From: SIG440 sp045645485
Lineage (GTDB): Bacteria; Bacillota; Clostridia; Monoglobales; Monoglobaceae
DNA: 35,451 nt
Assembly: GCA_045645485.1 (NCBI GenBank)
Contig: JAZRIX010000022.1
Coordinates: 1-35,451, forward strand
Direction: 5' to 3'
In this document: positions 1 through 8,039 of the stretch, in pieces
How positions within the stretch are numbered: the first letter of the stretch is position 1
How the letters are laid out: every line of letters begins with the position of its first letter
Position numbers and translations under genes: made by a program
The notes under the pieces: generated by a model
What the model was told of the DNA's origin: nothing
Databases searched by the model: none
Seen by the model: the letters and a program-made list of their open reading frames with translations, nothing else

Positions 1-1
1 T

Positions 2-1318
2 ATGGAGGACATCAATCTTCACTTCACCGGAGACTTCCATGCAATAGGCGCAGCAAACAATCTTCTCGCAGCAATGCTTGATAACCATATTTATCAGGGT
101 AATTCGCTTGGTATCGATCCTCGCCGTATCACATGGCACAGATGTGTTGACATGAACGACCGACAGCTTAGATTTGTGACCGACGGCCTTGGTGGCAGAG
201 TTAACGGTGTTCCCCGTGAAGACGGCTATGATATTACTGTTGCATCGGAAGTTATGGCGGTTCTTTGTCTTGCTTCTTCAATCACAGACTTGAAGGAAAG
301 ACTTTCGAGAATTGTTGTGGGCTACACTTACGATGAAAAGCCAGTAACAGCAGGTGAAATCGGTGCCGCAGGTGCAATGACAGCACTCCTTAAGGATGCA
401 CTCAAACCCAACCTTGTACAGACATTGGAAGGTACTCCTGCATTTGTTCACGGTGGTCCTTTTGCAAATATTGCTCACGGCTGTAATTCGGTTATCGCAA
501 CCGAAATGGCAATGAGATTCGGGGATTATGTTATTACCGAAGCAGGCTTTGGTGCAGACCTTGGTGCTCAGAAGTTCCTTGATATCAAGTGCCGTTATGC
601 TAGGTTAAAGCCTGATGCGGTTGTTATGGTTGCAACAATCCGTGCTCTCAAAATGCATGGCGGTGTTCCCAAAACAGAACTTGGCGGCGAAAACCTGGAT
701 GCTCTCAAAAAGGGTATTCCAAATCTTCTTCGTCATATTGCAAACATCAAGGAGGTTTACAAGCTTCCGTCGGTTGTTGCTGTTAACCGTTTCCCAACCG
801 ATACCGATGCAGAGGTTCAGGTTGTAATTGACGAATGTAAGGCTCTCGGCGTTAATGTTGTTCTTTCAAATGTATGGGCAGAGGGCGGCAACGGCGGTAT
901 TGAGATGGCAGAGGAGGTTGTTCGTCTTTGTGAACAGCCAAATGACTTCTCGTTCAGCTATGAACTTGATGATACCATTGAAAACAAGATTGACACAATC
1001 GTAAAGAGAGTATATCGCGGAAAAGGTGCGGCATTCACTCCTGCGGCAAAGAAGGAGATTGCAAAGCTCAATGAGCTGGGATATGACAAGCTCCCGATTT
1101 GTATGGCAAAGACCCAGTACAGCTTCTCTGATGATATGACAAAAATCGGAGCACCCGAAGATTTTGTTGTAACAGTAAGAAATGTAAAAGTTTCTGCAGG
1201 TGCAGGCTTCATAGTGGCACTTACGGGCGATATTATGACAATGCCCGGACTTCCCAAGGTTCCTGCGGCTGAAAAGATTGACGTTGACGAAAACGGCGTA
1301 ATCAGCGGGTTGTTCTAA
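2..1318 (+). CDS. fhs: Formate-tetrahydrofolate ligase, C-terminal part (gene runs off left edge)
   Basis: The enzyme makes 10-formyl-tetrahydrofolate from formate, THF and ATP in the cytosol, feeding one-carbon metabolism (and the methyl branch of the Wood-Ljungdahl pathway where present). The 438 visible residues match the family from its middle to its C-terminus, for example LHFTGDFHAIGAANNLLAA, AFVHGGPFANIAHGCNS and ITEAGFGADLGAQKF, ending in GDIMTMPGLPKVPAAEKIDVDENG. The family is about 555 residues, so roughly 120 N-terminal residues, including the nucleotide-binding P-loop, lie outside the window. The Met at position 2 is therefore internal and not a start. The reading frame is intact, and the gene ends 11 bases before a hairpin terminator. 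Identity is secure; the carbon-fixation role cannot be judged from here. Confidence 0.97.
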   Translation: MEDINLHFTGDFHAIGAANNLLAAMLDNHIYQGNSLGIDPRRITWHRCVDMNDRQLRFVTDGLGGRVNGVPREDGYDITVASEVMAVLCLASSITDLKERLSRIVVGYTYDEKPVTAGEIGAAGAMTALLKDALKPNLVQTLEGTPAFVHGGPFANIAHGCNSVIATEMAMRFGDYVITEAGFGADLGAQKFLDIKCRYARLKPDAVVMVATIRALKMHGGVPKTELGGENLDALKKGIPNLLRHIANIKEVYKLPSVVAVNRFPTDTDAEVQVVIDECKALGVNVVLSNVWAEGGNGGIEMAEEVVRLCEQPNDFSFSYELDDTIENKIDTIVKRVYRGKGAAFTPAAKKEIAKLNELGYDKLPICMAKTQYSFSDDMTKIGAPEDFVVTVRNVKVSAGAGFIVALTGDIMTMPGLPKVPAAEKIDVDENGVISGLF

Positions 1319-1329
1319 AAAGTTTTTTA

Positions 1330-1362
1330 CAGAAGTCGGTAGTTCTATCGGCTTCTGTTTTT
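1330..1362 (+). terminator. Rho-independent terminator of fhs
   Basis: A 13-bp stem (CAGAAGTCGGTAG with CTATCGGCTTCTG, two G-T wobbles) closes on a 2-base loop and runs directly into five T residues. It lies just after the fhs stop codon. Its T-run is also the left end of the next, longer hairpin. Confidence 0.85.
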
Positions 1363-1617
1363 ATATACTAGGAACTTGTGTATTTCCTAGTATATAAAAA
1401 TAAGATTAAATAGTCCGTCACACCGTAAAAAAGGTGCCAGTGGCACGTTTTTAGGTGGGATTGAGGTGCGAGAGCACCGGTAATAATAGAAAAACTTTGT
1501 TTTTTGTCATCAATTCATTTTCTGCCGATGGAAGAAACGCACATAGACAACCGAAAACGTAAATGCTACGACCGTCGCCCGTGGCGAGCGGCGTAGCCGC
1601 TTTGTTCTGTGCAAAAA
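1358..1617. repeat. Dispersed hairpin repeat, copy A (long form)
   Basis: This fills most of the 410-bp gap between fhs and the comEA-like gene. It begins with a perfect 17-bp inverted repeat (1358-1374 with 1384-1400, core ACTAGGAA/TTCCTAGT). Next comes ATTAAATAGTCCGT, then a unique middle with two small hairpins (GTGCCA-G-TGGCAC, and GGTGC-GAGA-GCACC with a GNRA-type loop). It ends in a GC-rich tail at about 1551-1608 holding CGCC-cgt-GGCG and GCGGC-gta-GCCGC. Head and tail recur in the same order at 12946-13100, without the middle. No gene is visible inside. It could be a MITE-like or REP-like element or a structured RNA; mobility is inference. Confidence 0.7.
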
Positions 1618-1640
1618 ATATAAACTTTTTGTAAAAAAGG

Positions 1641-1669
1641 TTGTATTTGAAAAAATTATGTGATATAAT
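1641..1669 (+). promoter_or_regulatory. SigA-type promoter for the comEA-like operon
   Basis: TTGTAT (1641-1646) is followed by a 17-base spacer and a perfect TATAAT (1664-1669). It lies 60 bases before the first start codon of the three-gene run, just outside repeat copy A. Confidence 0.7.
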
Positions 1670-1728
1670 TATTTAGATAAAATAGGATAATTGTGCATTG
1701 CTGGATGTGAAGGAGAAAAAACTGATAT

Positions 1729-2205
1729 ATGAGATTCTCAGGACAGCTTACTGAACTGGAAAAGATGATGAAAAAACAAAAAAAAAGATTTCGAAGTGAT
1801 GAAATTTATTCCAGAATTATGTTCTTGCCTGTTACGGTTATCGTAGTTTCTCTTTTTATCATTGCATATAATTTTACAGCAGGAAAAGAAATGGCTGTTT
1901 TTGAGTTAAAAGCTGCCGATGATGCCCGGGCAAGTCAACGTTCCTTATATGAGTCCGGTGAACCTGAAACGGCAAATAAACAATCAACCATAAATGAAAC
2001 AGCAAATGAAAATACAATTGATATAAATTCCGCAACTATGGAACAATTGGATTCCCTACCCGGTATAGGCGAAGAAAAAGCCAAGGCTATTATAAAACTT
2101 CGTGAAGAAATGGGCGGATTTCTGTCCGTTGAAGATATTTTGAATGTTGACGGAATTGGTGAAAAAACTTTTGAAAAGCTTCGGCCTATGATTTGCGTTA
2201 AATAA
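1729..2205 (+). CDS. ComEA-like helix-hairpin-helix protein with N-terminal membrane anchor
   Basis: The protein has 158 residues. A basic N-terminus precedes one membrane segment (about 29-47), a polar linker (about 55-95) and a C-terminal double helix-hairpin-helix domain: DINSATMEQLDSLPGIGEEKA then the second hairpin NVDGIGEKTFEKL. This is the DNA-binding module of ComEA, which binds incoming DNA at the cell surface during transformation. The SLBB domain found N-terminal to the HhH in many ComEA proteins is missing, so this is a short form. A GAAGGAG stands about 13 bases before the chosen ATG; the ATG at 1765 is an alternative. It is first in a run with a DUF624 protein and an acyl-CoA ligase. 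No other competence gene is in the window, so a role in DNA uptake is inferred from the domain only. Confidence 0.8.
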   Translation: MRFSGQLTELEKMMKKQKKRFRSDEIYSRIMFLPVTVIVVSLFIIAYNFTAGKEMAVFELKAADDARASQRSLYESGEPETANKQSTINETANENTIDINSATMEQLDSLPGIGEEKAKAIIKLREEMGGFLSVEDILNVDGIGEKTFEKLRPMICVK

Positions 2206-2225
2206 ACTTTTGAGGAGTATTTGAA

Positions 2226-3131
2226 ATGGCGTTATTTAAAGGTGCTCTTTCCAAAGAGGGAAAGGGTGTAGAAAAAGGGGATAGTGAAAAGAAACATCCC
2301 TTTGTACTTTTTTTCAGTATTTACAGCAGAAAGTTCTGGAATCTGTGTCAGGTGACTCTTTTTCATTCATTGTGCGGAATACCTGCCTTTGTATTGGCAA
2401 TGGTGTTGTCAGGATTGATTTCAGGTCATATTGTCATTGTTCTGGAGGTTCATTTTGCAGCAATACTTTCAAATGAAGGAAGTGTTGACACAAATTTGTT
2501 GCAGGCGTATATTGGAATTTTTGACATATTGGCAAGGGCGGTTATTGCGTTGGGAATATCGGCTCTTTGGGGACTTGGACCCGTAACGACAGGGTATACC
2601 TACATTCTCCGGAATTATGCCCGCGAAGAGCATGCCTGGCCATGGGCGGATTTTATTGAACAAATACGGAAAAATTTCAGACAGTCTGTGGTGGTATGGA
2701 TATTGGATTGTCTGGTTTTTGCACTGACAGTTTATGCATTTTTCTTTTATGCATCAGCAGAAGGTACTCTACAGGTGGTAAAGTATGTTATTGCATTTGT
2801 TGCTTTAGCATATACTCTTATGCATATTTATATTTATCCTCTTATGATAACCTACGAACTCAAGCTGAAGGATGTGTTTAAAAATGCATTTCTTCTTGCA
2901 GTGGGAGCTTTGCCCTCAAATGTTCTTGTGGCTGCTGTTACAGTGTTAATTAATGCTTCGTTAGTTGTTCTTGGATTCGGAGTTCCGTTCCTGGCTGCGT
3001 CGTCGGGCTACTGGACCTGTTATGCTTTGCTTGCAGTTTTTGTTTTCCCGGGATTTACGGGACTTTTGAAAAACTTTGTTGCTCACAGAGTAATGAGAAA
3101 ATTTTTACGTATGAAAAATAATGAAAAATAA
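2226..3131 (+). CDS. DUF624 (YesL-like) integral membrane protein
   Basis: The protein has 301 residues and about six hydrophobic segments. The N-terminal signature (YSRKFWNLCQVTLFHSLCGIP) and the central GPVTTGYTYILRNYAREEHA stretch are typical of the DUF624/YesL family. These are membrane proteins often found beside carbohydrate transport genes in Firmicutes and have no proven biochemical activity. Here there is no sugar transporter nearby: the gene sits 20 bases after the comEA-like gene and 45 bases before an acyl-CoA ligase. The first 25 residues are highly charged and probably cytoplasmic. Family assignment is good; function is unknown. Confidence 0.75.
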   Translation: MALFKGALSKEGKGVEKGDSEKKHPFVLFFSIYSRKFWNLCQVTLFHSLCGIPAFVLAMVLSGLISGHIVIVLEVHFAAILSNEGSVDTNLLQAYIGIFDILARAVIALGISALWGLGPVTTGYTYILRNYAREEHAWPWADFIEQIRKNFRQSVVVWILDCLVFALTVYAFFFYASAEGTLQVVKYVIAFVALAYTLMHIYIYPLMITYELKLKDVFKNAFLLAVGALPSNVLVAAVTVLINASLVVLGFGVPFLAASSGYWTCYALLAVFVFPGFTGLLKNFVAHRVMRKFLRMKNNEK

Positions 3132-3176
3132 TTATATAGATATTAATATTTGGTACGAAATGAAAGGTGTGTTTTT

Positions 3177-4793
3177 ATGATTAAAGAATATCCATGGTAT
3201 GATGCCCCAATGATTGAAAATCTCAGACATCTTATTGAGTATGCGGCTGAGAATTACGGTGAGGCTCCTGCTTTCACTTTTGAAAGAAACGGTGAGGATA
3301 TTACTGTTGATTTTATTCAGCTTAAAAATGATATTTATGCTTTGGGCACATATTTTTACAGTCTTGGAATGAAAAAAGGTGAAAAAATAGCCGTTATCGG
3401 TGAAAACAGCTATGAATGGATTGTGACATATTTTGCGGCTGTCAATGGTTCTAAAGTTATTGTTCCCATTGACAAGGAGCTTGGTGCGGCAGAGATTGCA
3501 AACCTCATAAAAAGCTGTGAGGCAAAGGCTTTTGTTTATGCTGATTCAAAGAGCAAGATTATTGAAGAAGCAAAAGAAATGATGCCTTCTGTTGAGTTTT
3601 ATGTTCCGATGACTGATTTTGGAGATATAATTGCAAAGGGCAATGAAATGATTGATGGCGGAAATGACGAATTTGAGAATAATGTTATTGACGTAAATGC
3701 TCTTTGTACTCTTATTTATACTTCGGGAACAACGGGAACTCCCAAGGGTGTAATGCTGTGTCAGAGAAACCTTGCTTATGATATGGTTCACAGCTGTCGT
3801 ACATTTCTGGAGCCTCCCGGCACGGTGGTTGTACTTCCATTTCACCACACCTTTGGTTTTATGGCAGGTATTCTCTGCCAGATTCACAGAGGCTATCCGG
3901 TTTATATCAACAGCAATCTCAGAAACGTGCTCAGTGATATAAAGAAGGCAAAGCCTGCGCATATCTGTGTGGTTCCGCTTTTTGTTGAAACCTTTTACAA
4001 AAGTCTTTGGAAGACGGTTAGAAAACAGAAAAAAGAAAAGCTCCTTAAAACTATGATAAAAATAAGCAATGCTCTCCGCAAGGTGGGAATAGACCTCAGA
4101 AAGGTTTTGTTCCAGTCTGTTAAAGACGGCTTTGGCGGAAATCTTGAAATGATTATTGCGGGCGGTGCACCTCTTGACCTCAAATATGCAAAAGGCTTTG
4201 AGGATTTGGGTATTTCGCTCATAAACGGTTATGGCATAACAGAATGCTCGCCTATCGTGTCTCTGGACAGAAACAAAAAGTACAAATTTGGTGCGGCAGG
4301 AATTCCTGTTCCCGGTACTCAGATTGAAATTTACAATCCCAATGAGGATGGCGAAGGCGAAATAATCGTCAAGGGTGACCACGTAATGATGGGTTACTAC
4401 AACAATCCCGAAGCCACCGAAGCTGCCTTCGTTGACGGTTGGTTCCGCACCGGTGATATCGGAACAATTGACGAAGACGGATTTGTTCACATAACCGGAA
4501 GAATAAAGAATATTATTATTCTCAGCAACGGTAAAAATGTCTATCCCGAAGAAATTGAAACAGTAGTTCTTCAAAAGGTTGAAGGGGTAAACGAAATCGT
4601 TGTATACGGCGAAGATGACGTGATCTGTGCAGAAATATACACCGAAACCCCTGAAGAAAAGGAAAGAATCAAAAAGGATGTTCAGGACCTCAATGCTATT
4701 CTCCCGCCCATGAAGCAGATAAAGAGAATTTCTTTTCGTGATACAGAATTTGAAAAGACTACAACAAAAAAGATAAAGCGTTACACCAGATAA
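3177..4793 (+). CDS. AMP-forming acyl-CoA synthetase (long-chain fatty acid-CoA ligase type)
   Basis: This ANL-superfamily enzyme of 538 residues activates a carboxylic acid, probably a fatty acid, to acyl-AMP and then acyl-CoA. Visible motifs are the P-loop LIYTSGTTGTPKGVML (from about residue 179), GYGITECSP (motif A5), the WFRTGDIGTIDEDGFVHITG block with the hinge GRIKNIII, and a C-terminal FEKTTTKKIKRY containing the probable catalytic lysine. I chose the ATG at 3177 because AAAGGTG lies 8 bases before it; a TTG at 3150 in the same frame has no ribosome binding site. The chain is shorter than the roughly 600 residues of many FadD proteins. The exact acid cannot be read from sequence, and an acyl-ACP or lipid-remodelling role is possible. 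Confidence 0.85.
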   Translation: MIKEYPWYDAPMIENLRHLIEYAAENYGEAPAFTFERNGEDITVDFIQLKNDIYALGTYFYSLGMKKGEKIAVIGENSYEWIVTYFAAVNGSKVIVPIDKELGAAEIANLIKSCEAKAFVYADSKSKIIEEAKEMMPSVEFYVPMTDFGDIIAKGNEMIDGGNDEFENNVIDVNALCTLIYTSGTTGTPKGVMLCQRNLAYDMVHSCRTFLEPPGTVVVLPFHHTFGFMAGILCQIHRGYPVYINSNLRNVLSDIKKAKPAHICVVPLFVETFYKSLWKTVRKQKKEKLLKTMIKISNALRKVGIDLRKVLFQSVKDGFGGNLEMIIAGGAPLDLKYAKGFEDLGISLINGYGITECSPIVSLDRNKKYKFGAAGIPVPGTQIEIYNPNEDGEGEIIVKGDHVMMGYYNNPEATEAAFVDGWFRTGDIGTIDEDGFVHITGRIKNIIILSNGKNVYPEEIETVVLQKVEGVNEIVVYGEDDVICAEIYTETPEEKERIKKDVQDLNAILPPMKQIKRISFRDTEFEKTTTKKIKRYTR

Positions 4794-4818
4794 CAAATTT
4801 TTCACTCATCTTGCACGA

Positions 4819-4943
4819 TTTTTGCGCACTCGCATACACAAAGTATAGCCTCGTGCTTGAAATCGCACAATCTGAGGTAAAAAATTATGCTATCTGAGGT
4901 ATGAGTGGGAAAAACCATTTTGTATGTTTTTGCGCACTCGCAT
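4819..4943. repeat. Repeat-rich intergenic stretch between the acyl-CoA ligase and ung
   Basis: The 260-bp gap (4794-5053) has no gene. It contains a perfect 17-bp direct repeat, TTTTTGCGCACTCGCAT, at 4819-4835 and 4927-4943. Between the copies CTGAGGTA occurs twice, and a loosely inverted pair (TTTTTCACTCAT near 4798 and ATGAGTGGGAAAAA near 4902) brackets the first copy. I see no T-run terminator for the upstream operon. It resembles remnants of a small dispersed element. Confidence 0.5.
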
Positions 4944-4982
4944 TGTAATGATTTAGTGTAAAACTGTTAATTAAAAACCCAA

Positions 4983-5008
4983 GTCACCCTGAGCTTGTCG
5001 AAGGGTCT
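4983..5008. repeat. REP-like 26-mer, copy 1
   Basis: A 26-base sequence starting GTCACCCTGAGCTTGTCGAA recurs in inverted orientation at 26794-26819 with 24 of 26 bases identical. Its ends (ACCCT/AGGGT) can pair. From memory, near-identical sequences are scattered between genes in many bacterial genomes; their role is unclear. It lies 45 bases before the ung start. Confidence 0.7.
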
Positions 5009-5053
5009 TCAGGTCCATACTTGTAAAAAACAAAAGAGAGGAGCGAAGTTGGT

Positions 5054-5722
5054 GTGGTTAATATAGGGAATGAATGGGATGATTTGCTTGACGGTGAATT
5101 TGACAAAGAATATTATCTTAAGCTTCGCTCTTTTCTTGCACGTGAATACAAGACCCGAACGGTATACCCTGATATGCATGATATTTTCAATGCATTGAGG
5201 TATACTTCGTACAGTGATGTAAAGGTTGTCATTATCGGGCAGGATCCATATCACGGTCCGGGACAGGCTCATGGACTTAGCTTTTCGGTAAAAAAGGGGA
5301 TTGAGCCACCACCGTCACTGAAGAATATTTTCAAGGAAATCCATGACGATATCGGTTGCGATGTGCCGTCCCACGGCGAACTGATAAAGTGGGCATCGCA
5401 GGGGGTTCTTCTTCTCAATGCGGTATTGACGGTACGTGCAGGTGAAGCAAACAGTCACAAAAATCTGGGTTGGGAAATATTTACTGACAGAGTTATCGAG
5501 CTGTTGAATAGACGGAATGACCCTATGGTTTTTCTGCTTTGGGGCGGAAATGCAAGAGCTAAGAAGAGGCTTATTACCAATCCCGTACACAAAATTCTTG
5601 AAACCGTTCATCCAAGTCCTCTTTCTGCTTACAACGGATTTTTTGGCTGTAAGCATTTTTCAAAGGCAAACGCATATCTGAATGAGTTTGGAAAAAACGG
5701 AGTTGACTGGTCACTGGATTGA
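5054..5722 (+). CDS. ung: Uracil-DNA glycosylase, family 1
   Basis: The enzyme removes uracil from DNA and starts base-excision repair. The protein has 222 residues, the usual length for the family. The water-activating motif VVIIGQDPYHGPGQAHG places the catalytic Asp at residue 64, and HPSPLSA carries His187; both numbers equal those of the E. coli enzyme. WASQGVLLLNAVLTV, a conserved family block, is also present. Translation starts at a GTG, chosen because GAGGAG lies about 10 bases upstream and no ATG fits the domain start. It leads a tight run through rodA with gaps of about 10-70 bases. Confidence 0.97.
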   Translation: MVNIGNEWDDLLDGEFDKEYYLKLRSFLAREYKTRTVYPDMHDIFNALRYTSYSDVKVVIIGQDPYHGPGQAHGLSFSVKKGIEPPPSLKNIFKEIHDDIGCDVPSHGELIKWASQGVLLLNAVLTVRAGEANSHKNLGWEIFTDRVIELLNRRNDPMVFLLWGGNARAKKRLITNPVHKILETVHPSPLSAYNGFFGCKHFSKANAYLNEFGKNGVDWSLD

Positions 5723-5743
5723 TAAGATTTACGGAGGTAGAGA

Positions 5744-6484
5744 ATGGAAAGAAAAACAATAGATATTCTTGGTGTAAATGTGGACAGTGTTACCTTTTAT
5801 GAGGCGTTGGAAAAAGCAGAAAAGCTGGTAAAGACTCAAGGAGTTTCCATGATTTTTACACCTAATCCCGAAATTATAATGTGTGCAAAAGAGGATGCAG
5901 AAATGAAAAAGATTCTTAATTCTGCGGATTTGTGCACTGCTGACGGAATTGGTGTAGTATATGCATCAAAGATACTTAAACAACCTGTTCCAGAGCGTGT
6001 TGCAGGCTTTGATGTTGTATGTGCTTTGCTGGAAAAGTTGTCACAGACAGGAGAGGGAGTATTTCTGTTTGGCGCAAAACCAGGTGTTGCTGAGACTGCA
6101 AAAGCAAAGATGGAACAAAAGTATCCAGGTCTTGTTGTTTCGGGCTGTAATGACGGTTACTTCAAGCCTGAGGATGAGGATGAAATTATAGAGAAAATAA
6201 ATGCTTCGGGAGCAAAACTGCTTTTGGTATGTCTTGGGGCACCCAAACAGGAAAAATGGATTTTTACCAACAAAGAGAAGCTTGGTGTGAATCTGTGTAT
6301 GGGTGTCGGAGGAACTCTTGATGTTTTTGCGGGAACTGCAAAGCGTGCCCCGAAAATTTTTATAAAGCTGAATATGGAGTGGGTGTACAGACTGCTCAAG
6401 AATCCTTCGAGAATCGGCAGGTTTGCAGCTCTTCCGAAGTTTGTGATTGAAGTAATAAAATTTAAAAAGAAAAAAAGCATTTGA
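5744..6484 (+). CDS. WecG/TagA/CpsF family glycosyltransferase
   Basis: The protein has 246 residues and no membrane span. Members of this GT26 family transfer a sugar, typically N-acetylmannosamine, onto GlcNAc-diphospho-undecaprenol at the inner face of the membrane, the linkage step of teichoic acid or exopolysaccharide synthesis. Family motifs are FTPNPEIIMCAKED (residues 38-51), ADLCTADGIGVVYASK with the proposed catalytic Asp67, LFGAKPGVAETA, and LGAPKQEKWI. The basic C-terminal tail (KFKKKKSI) fits membrane association. A GGAGG lies 8 bases before the ATG, and the gene begins 21 bases after ung. TagA is the likely subfamily in Gram-positives, but the donor sugar is not determined here and no other teichoic-acid gene is present. 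Confidence 0.88.
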   Translation: MERKTIDILGVNVDSVTFYEALEKAEKLVKTQGVSMIFTPNPEIIMCAKEDAEMKKILNSADLCTADGIGVVYASKILKQPVPERVAGFDVVCALLEKLSQTGEGVFLFGAKPGVAETAKAKMEQKYPGLVVSGCNDGYFKPEDEDEIIEKINASGAKLLLVCLGAPKQEKWIFTNKEKLGVNLCMGVGGTLDVFAGTAKRAPKIFIKLNMEWVYRLLKNPSRIGRFAALPKFVIEVIKFKKKKSI

Positions 6485-6502
6485 TGAAAGGTTTTATAAA
6501 AA

Positions 6503-7057
6503 ATGATAGTTTATATGTTTCTTGCTGACGGTTTTGAAGAAACCGAAGCAATTGGATGTCTTGACGTGCTCAGAAGGGCAGAAATACAAACCCAGACAGT
6601 TGGTATCGGGGGAAAGAAAATAACAGGAAGTCACGGTATATCTGTGATTGCAGATATTGAGGAAGGACAGATTGATTATGATGCCATAGACGGTGTAATT
6701 CTTCCGGGAGGAATGCCTGGAACATTGAACCTTCAGGCGAATGAAAGTGTTATTAATGCTATTGAGTATTGTGCCGAGAACGGAAAGCTGGTGGCGGCTA
6801 TCTGTGCAGCACCTATGATTCTCGGGAAAATGGGAATACTGAAAGGGAAAAAGGCTACTTGTTATCCCGGCTTTGAGGAGTTTTTGGAAGGTGCAGAAAT
6901 AGAAAATTCCTTTGTAGCTATTGATGGAAATATTGTGACGGCAAAGGGTGCCGGTGCATCTATGCTCTTTGGTGCAAGAATTGCGGATTGGTTCAAGGCG
7001 GGAGCAGGGCAGGATGTTCTTGATATGATGCAGCATCCTCATATTTCAGGCATTTAA
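6503..7057 (+). CDS. DJ-1/PfpI (YajL/ThiJ) family protein
   Basis: The protein has 184 residues and the flavodoxin-like DJ-1 fold. The nucleophile-elbow cysteine is Cys101 in LVAAICAAPMIL, with the partner Glu15 in LADGFEETEA. VILPGGMPGT (from about residue 65) is another family block. Members are cysteine-dependent stress proteins, variously reported as chaperones, glyoxalases or deglycases; sequence alone does not decide between these. It follows the glycosyltransferase by 18 bases with only a weak AAAGG upstream, so translation is probably coupled to the operon. Confidence 0.88.
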   Translation: MIVYMFLADGFEETEAIGCLDVLRRAEIQTQTVGIGGKKITGSHGISVIADIEEGQIDYDAIDGVILPGGMPGTLNLQANESVINAIEYCAENGKLVAAICAAPMILGKMGILKGKKATCYPGFEEFLEGAEIENSFVAIDGNIVTAKGAGASMLFGARIADWFKAGAGQDVLDMMQHPHISGI

Positions 7058-7126
7058 TACGGAATTTGTGATGCTTTCGTTTTGATGTGAACTAATTGAA
7101 GATACTTTATTTGGGACTGTGAATTG

Positions 7127-8029
7127 ATGAAGGAAAAAAAATATGAACTAAGAAAGCAAATAAAGAGTGTTCGCTGGATGATTTTTTGGGTCGTTCTGGC
7201 ACAGCTTGCGGCTGAAATTGCGGTTGAAGCAATTGTCAGTTTTATGGACAAGCCTCCGCACGAATATATTCTTATTGCCATTGTGGAGTTTTTGGCTATT
7301 GGTGTGCCCATAATGGTTTATGCAAGGTCGGTGTGGAGCGGCGGTGTACAGCATGCAAAAAAAGAATTCTGGCTGAATCCCTGCAAGCCTTCTATGCTTT
7401 TGATTGCAGCACTTTTGGGAATCTGCGGTCAGTTTGTGATGATTCTGTTTAATATGCCGGCAAACTATTATATTCAAGAGATTCTGGGACATAAACAGGA
7501 GGATGCTATACCTATGGCGTTCAGCGGCATGGAGGTTTTTTTTGGCTTGTTTGCAGTTGTTATTATTCCTGCCGTTCTGGAAGAATTCTGGATGCGTGGA
7601 ATTATTTTCAGTGCATATAACAAAAGCAATACCTTTGCTGCAATATTTTTCACAAGTCTGACCTTTGCATTGCTTCATATGCGTATCAGTGAGATGGTGG
7701 GCTTCCTTCTAATGGGAATTGTGGCATCGGTTGTTCTTATCAAATGCAGTTCACTGTATGCGGCTATGATTTATCACGCTTTCAGCAATTTTACAGCTTT
7801 GGTTCTTGGACTTGTGCTTCCCGGTATGATAGATTATATTTGGTTGGTTTTTGCTGTTGCGGCGGTTTTGTTTGTTATATTGTTTATGGTTTTGCTGATG
7901 CAAAAAAACAGAGTTTCGGTTAACAGACATTTCAAAGGAAGAAAATTAGTTATTTCCAGTATCTTCAGTCTGCCTTTGATTCTCAGTATAGTGGTTGCTG
8001 TGGTAAGGTATCTTTTGATAAAAATGTGA
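7127..8029 (+). CDS. CPBP (CAAX-type) intramembrane metalloprotease
   Basis: The protein has about 300 residues and seven or eight membrane spans. It carries the three signatures of the CPBP/Abi family: EEFWMR with Glu152, Glu153 and Arg157, then FALLHM with His184, then HAFSN with His217 and Asn221. The glutamates and histidines are the presumed metal-binding and catalytic residues. Bacterial members cleave or modify membrane-associated peptides and are linked to bacteriocin self-immunity or surface-protein processing; no such partner is visible here. I chose ATG 7127 over the adjacent TTG 7124; the ribosome binding site is weak (GGGA 11 bases upstream). Only 10 bases separate it from mltG, so co-expression is likely. 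Confidence 0.88.
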   Translation: MKEKKYELRKQIKSVRWMIFWVVLAQLAAEIAVEAIVSFMDKPPHEYILIAIVEFLAIGVPIMVYARSVWSGGVQHAKKEFWLNPCKPSMLLIAALLGICGQFVMILFNMPANYYIQEILGHKQEDAIPMAFSGMEVFFGLFAVVIIPAVLEEFWMRGIIFSAYNKSNTFAAIFFTSLTFALLHMRISEMVGFLLMGIVASVVLIKCSSLYAAMIYHAFSNFTALVLGLVLPGMIDYIWLVFAVAAVLFVILFMVLLMQKNRVSVNRHFKGRKLVISSIFSLPLILSIVVAVVRYLLIKM

Positions 8030-8039
8030 GTGAATTGAT

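Noticed and set aside
3546..4805. A 419-codon open frame on the minus strand across the acyl-CoA ligase gene
   Set aside because: It is fully antisense to a gene with clear motifs, has low-complexity Cys/Phe/Asn-rich composition, no family motif and no ribosome site. It is a shadow caused by codon bias.
4794..5053. CRISPR array suggested by repeated 17-mers
   Set aside because: There are only two copies, 108 bases apart, with no regular spacing and no cas genes.
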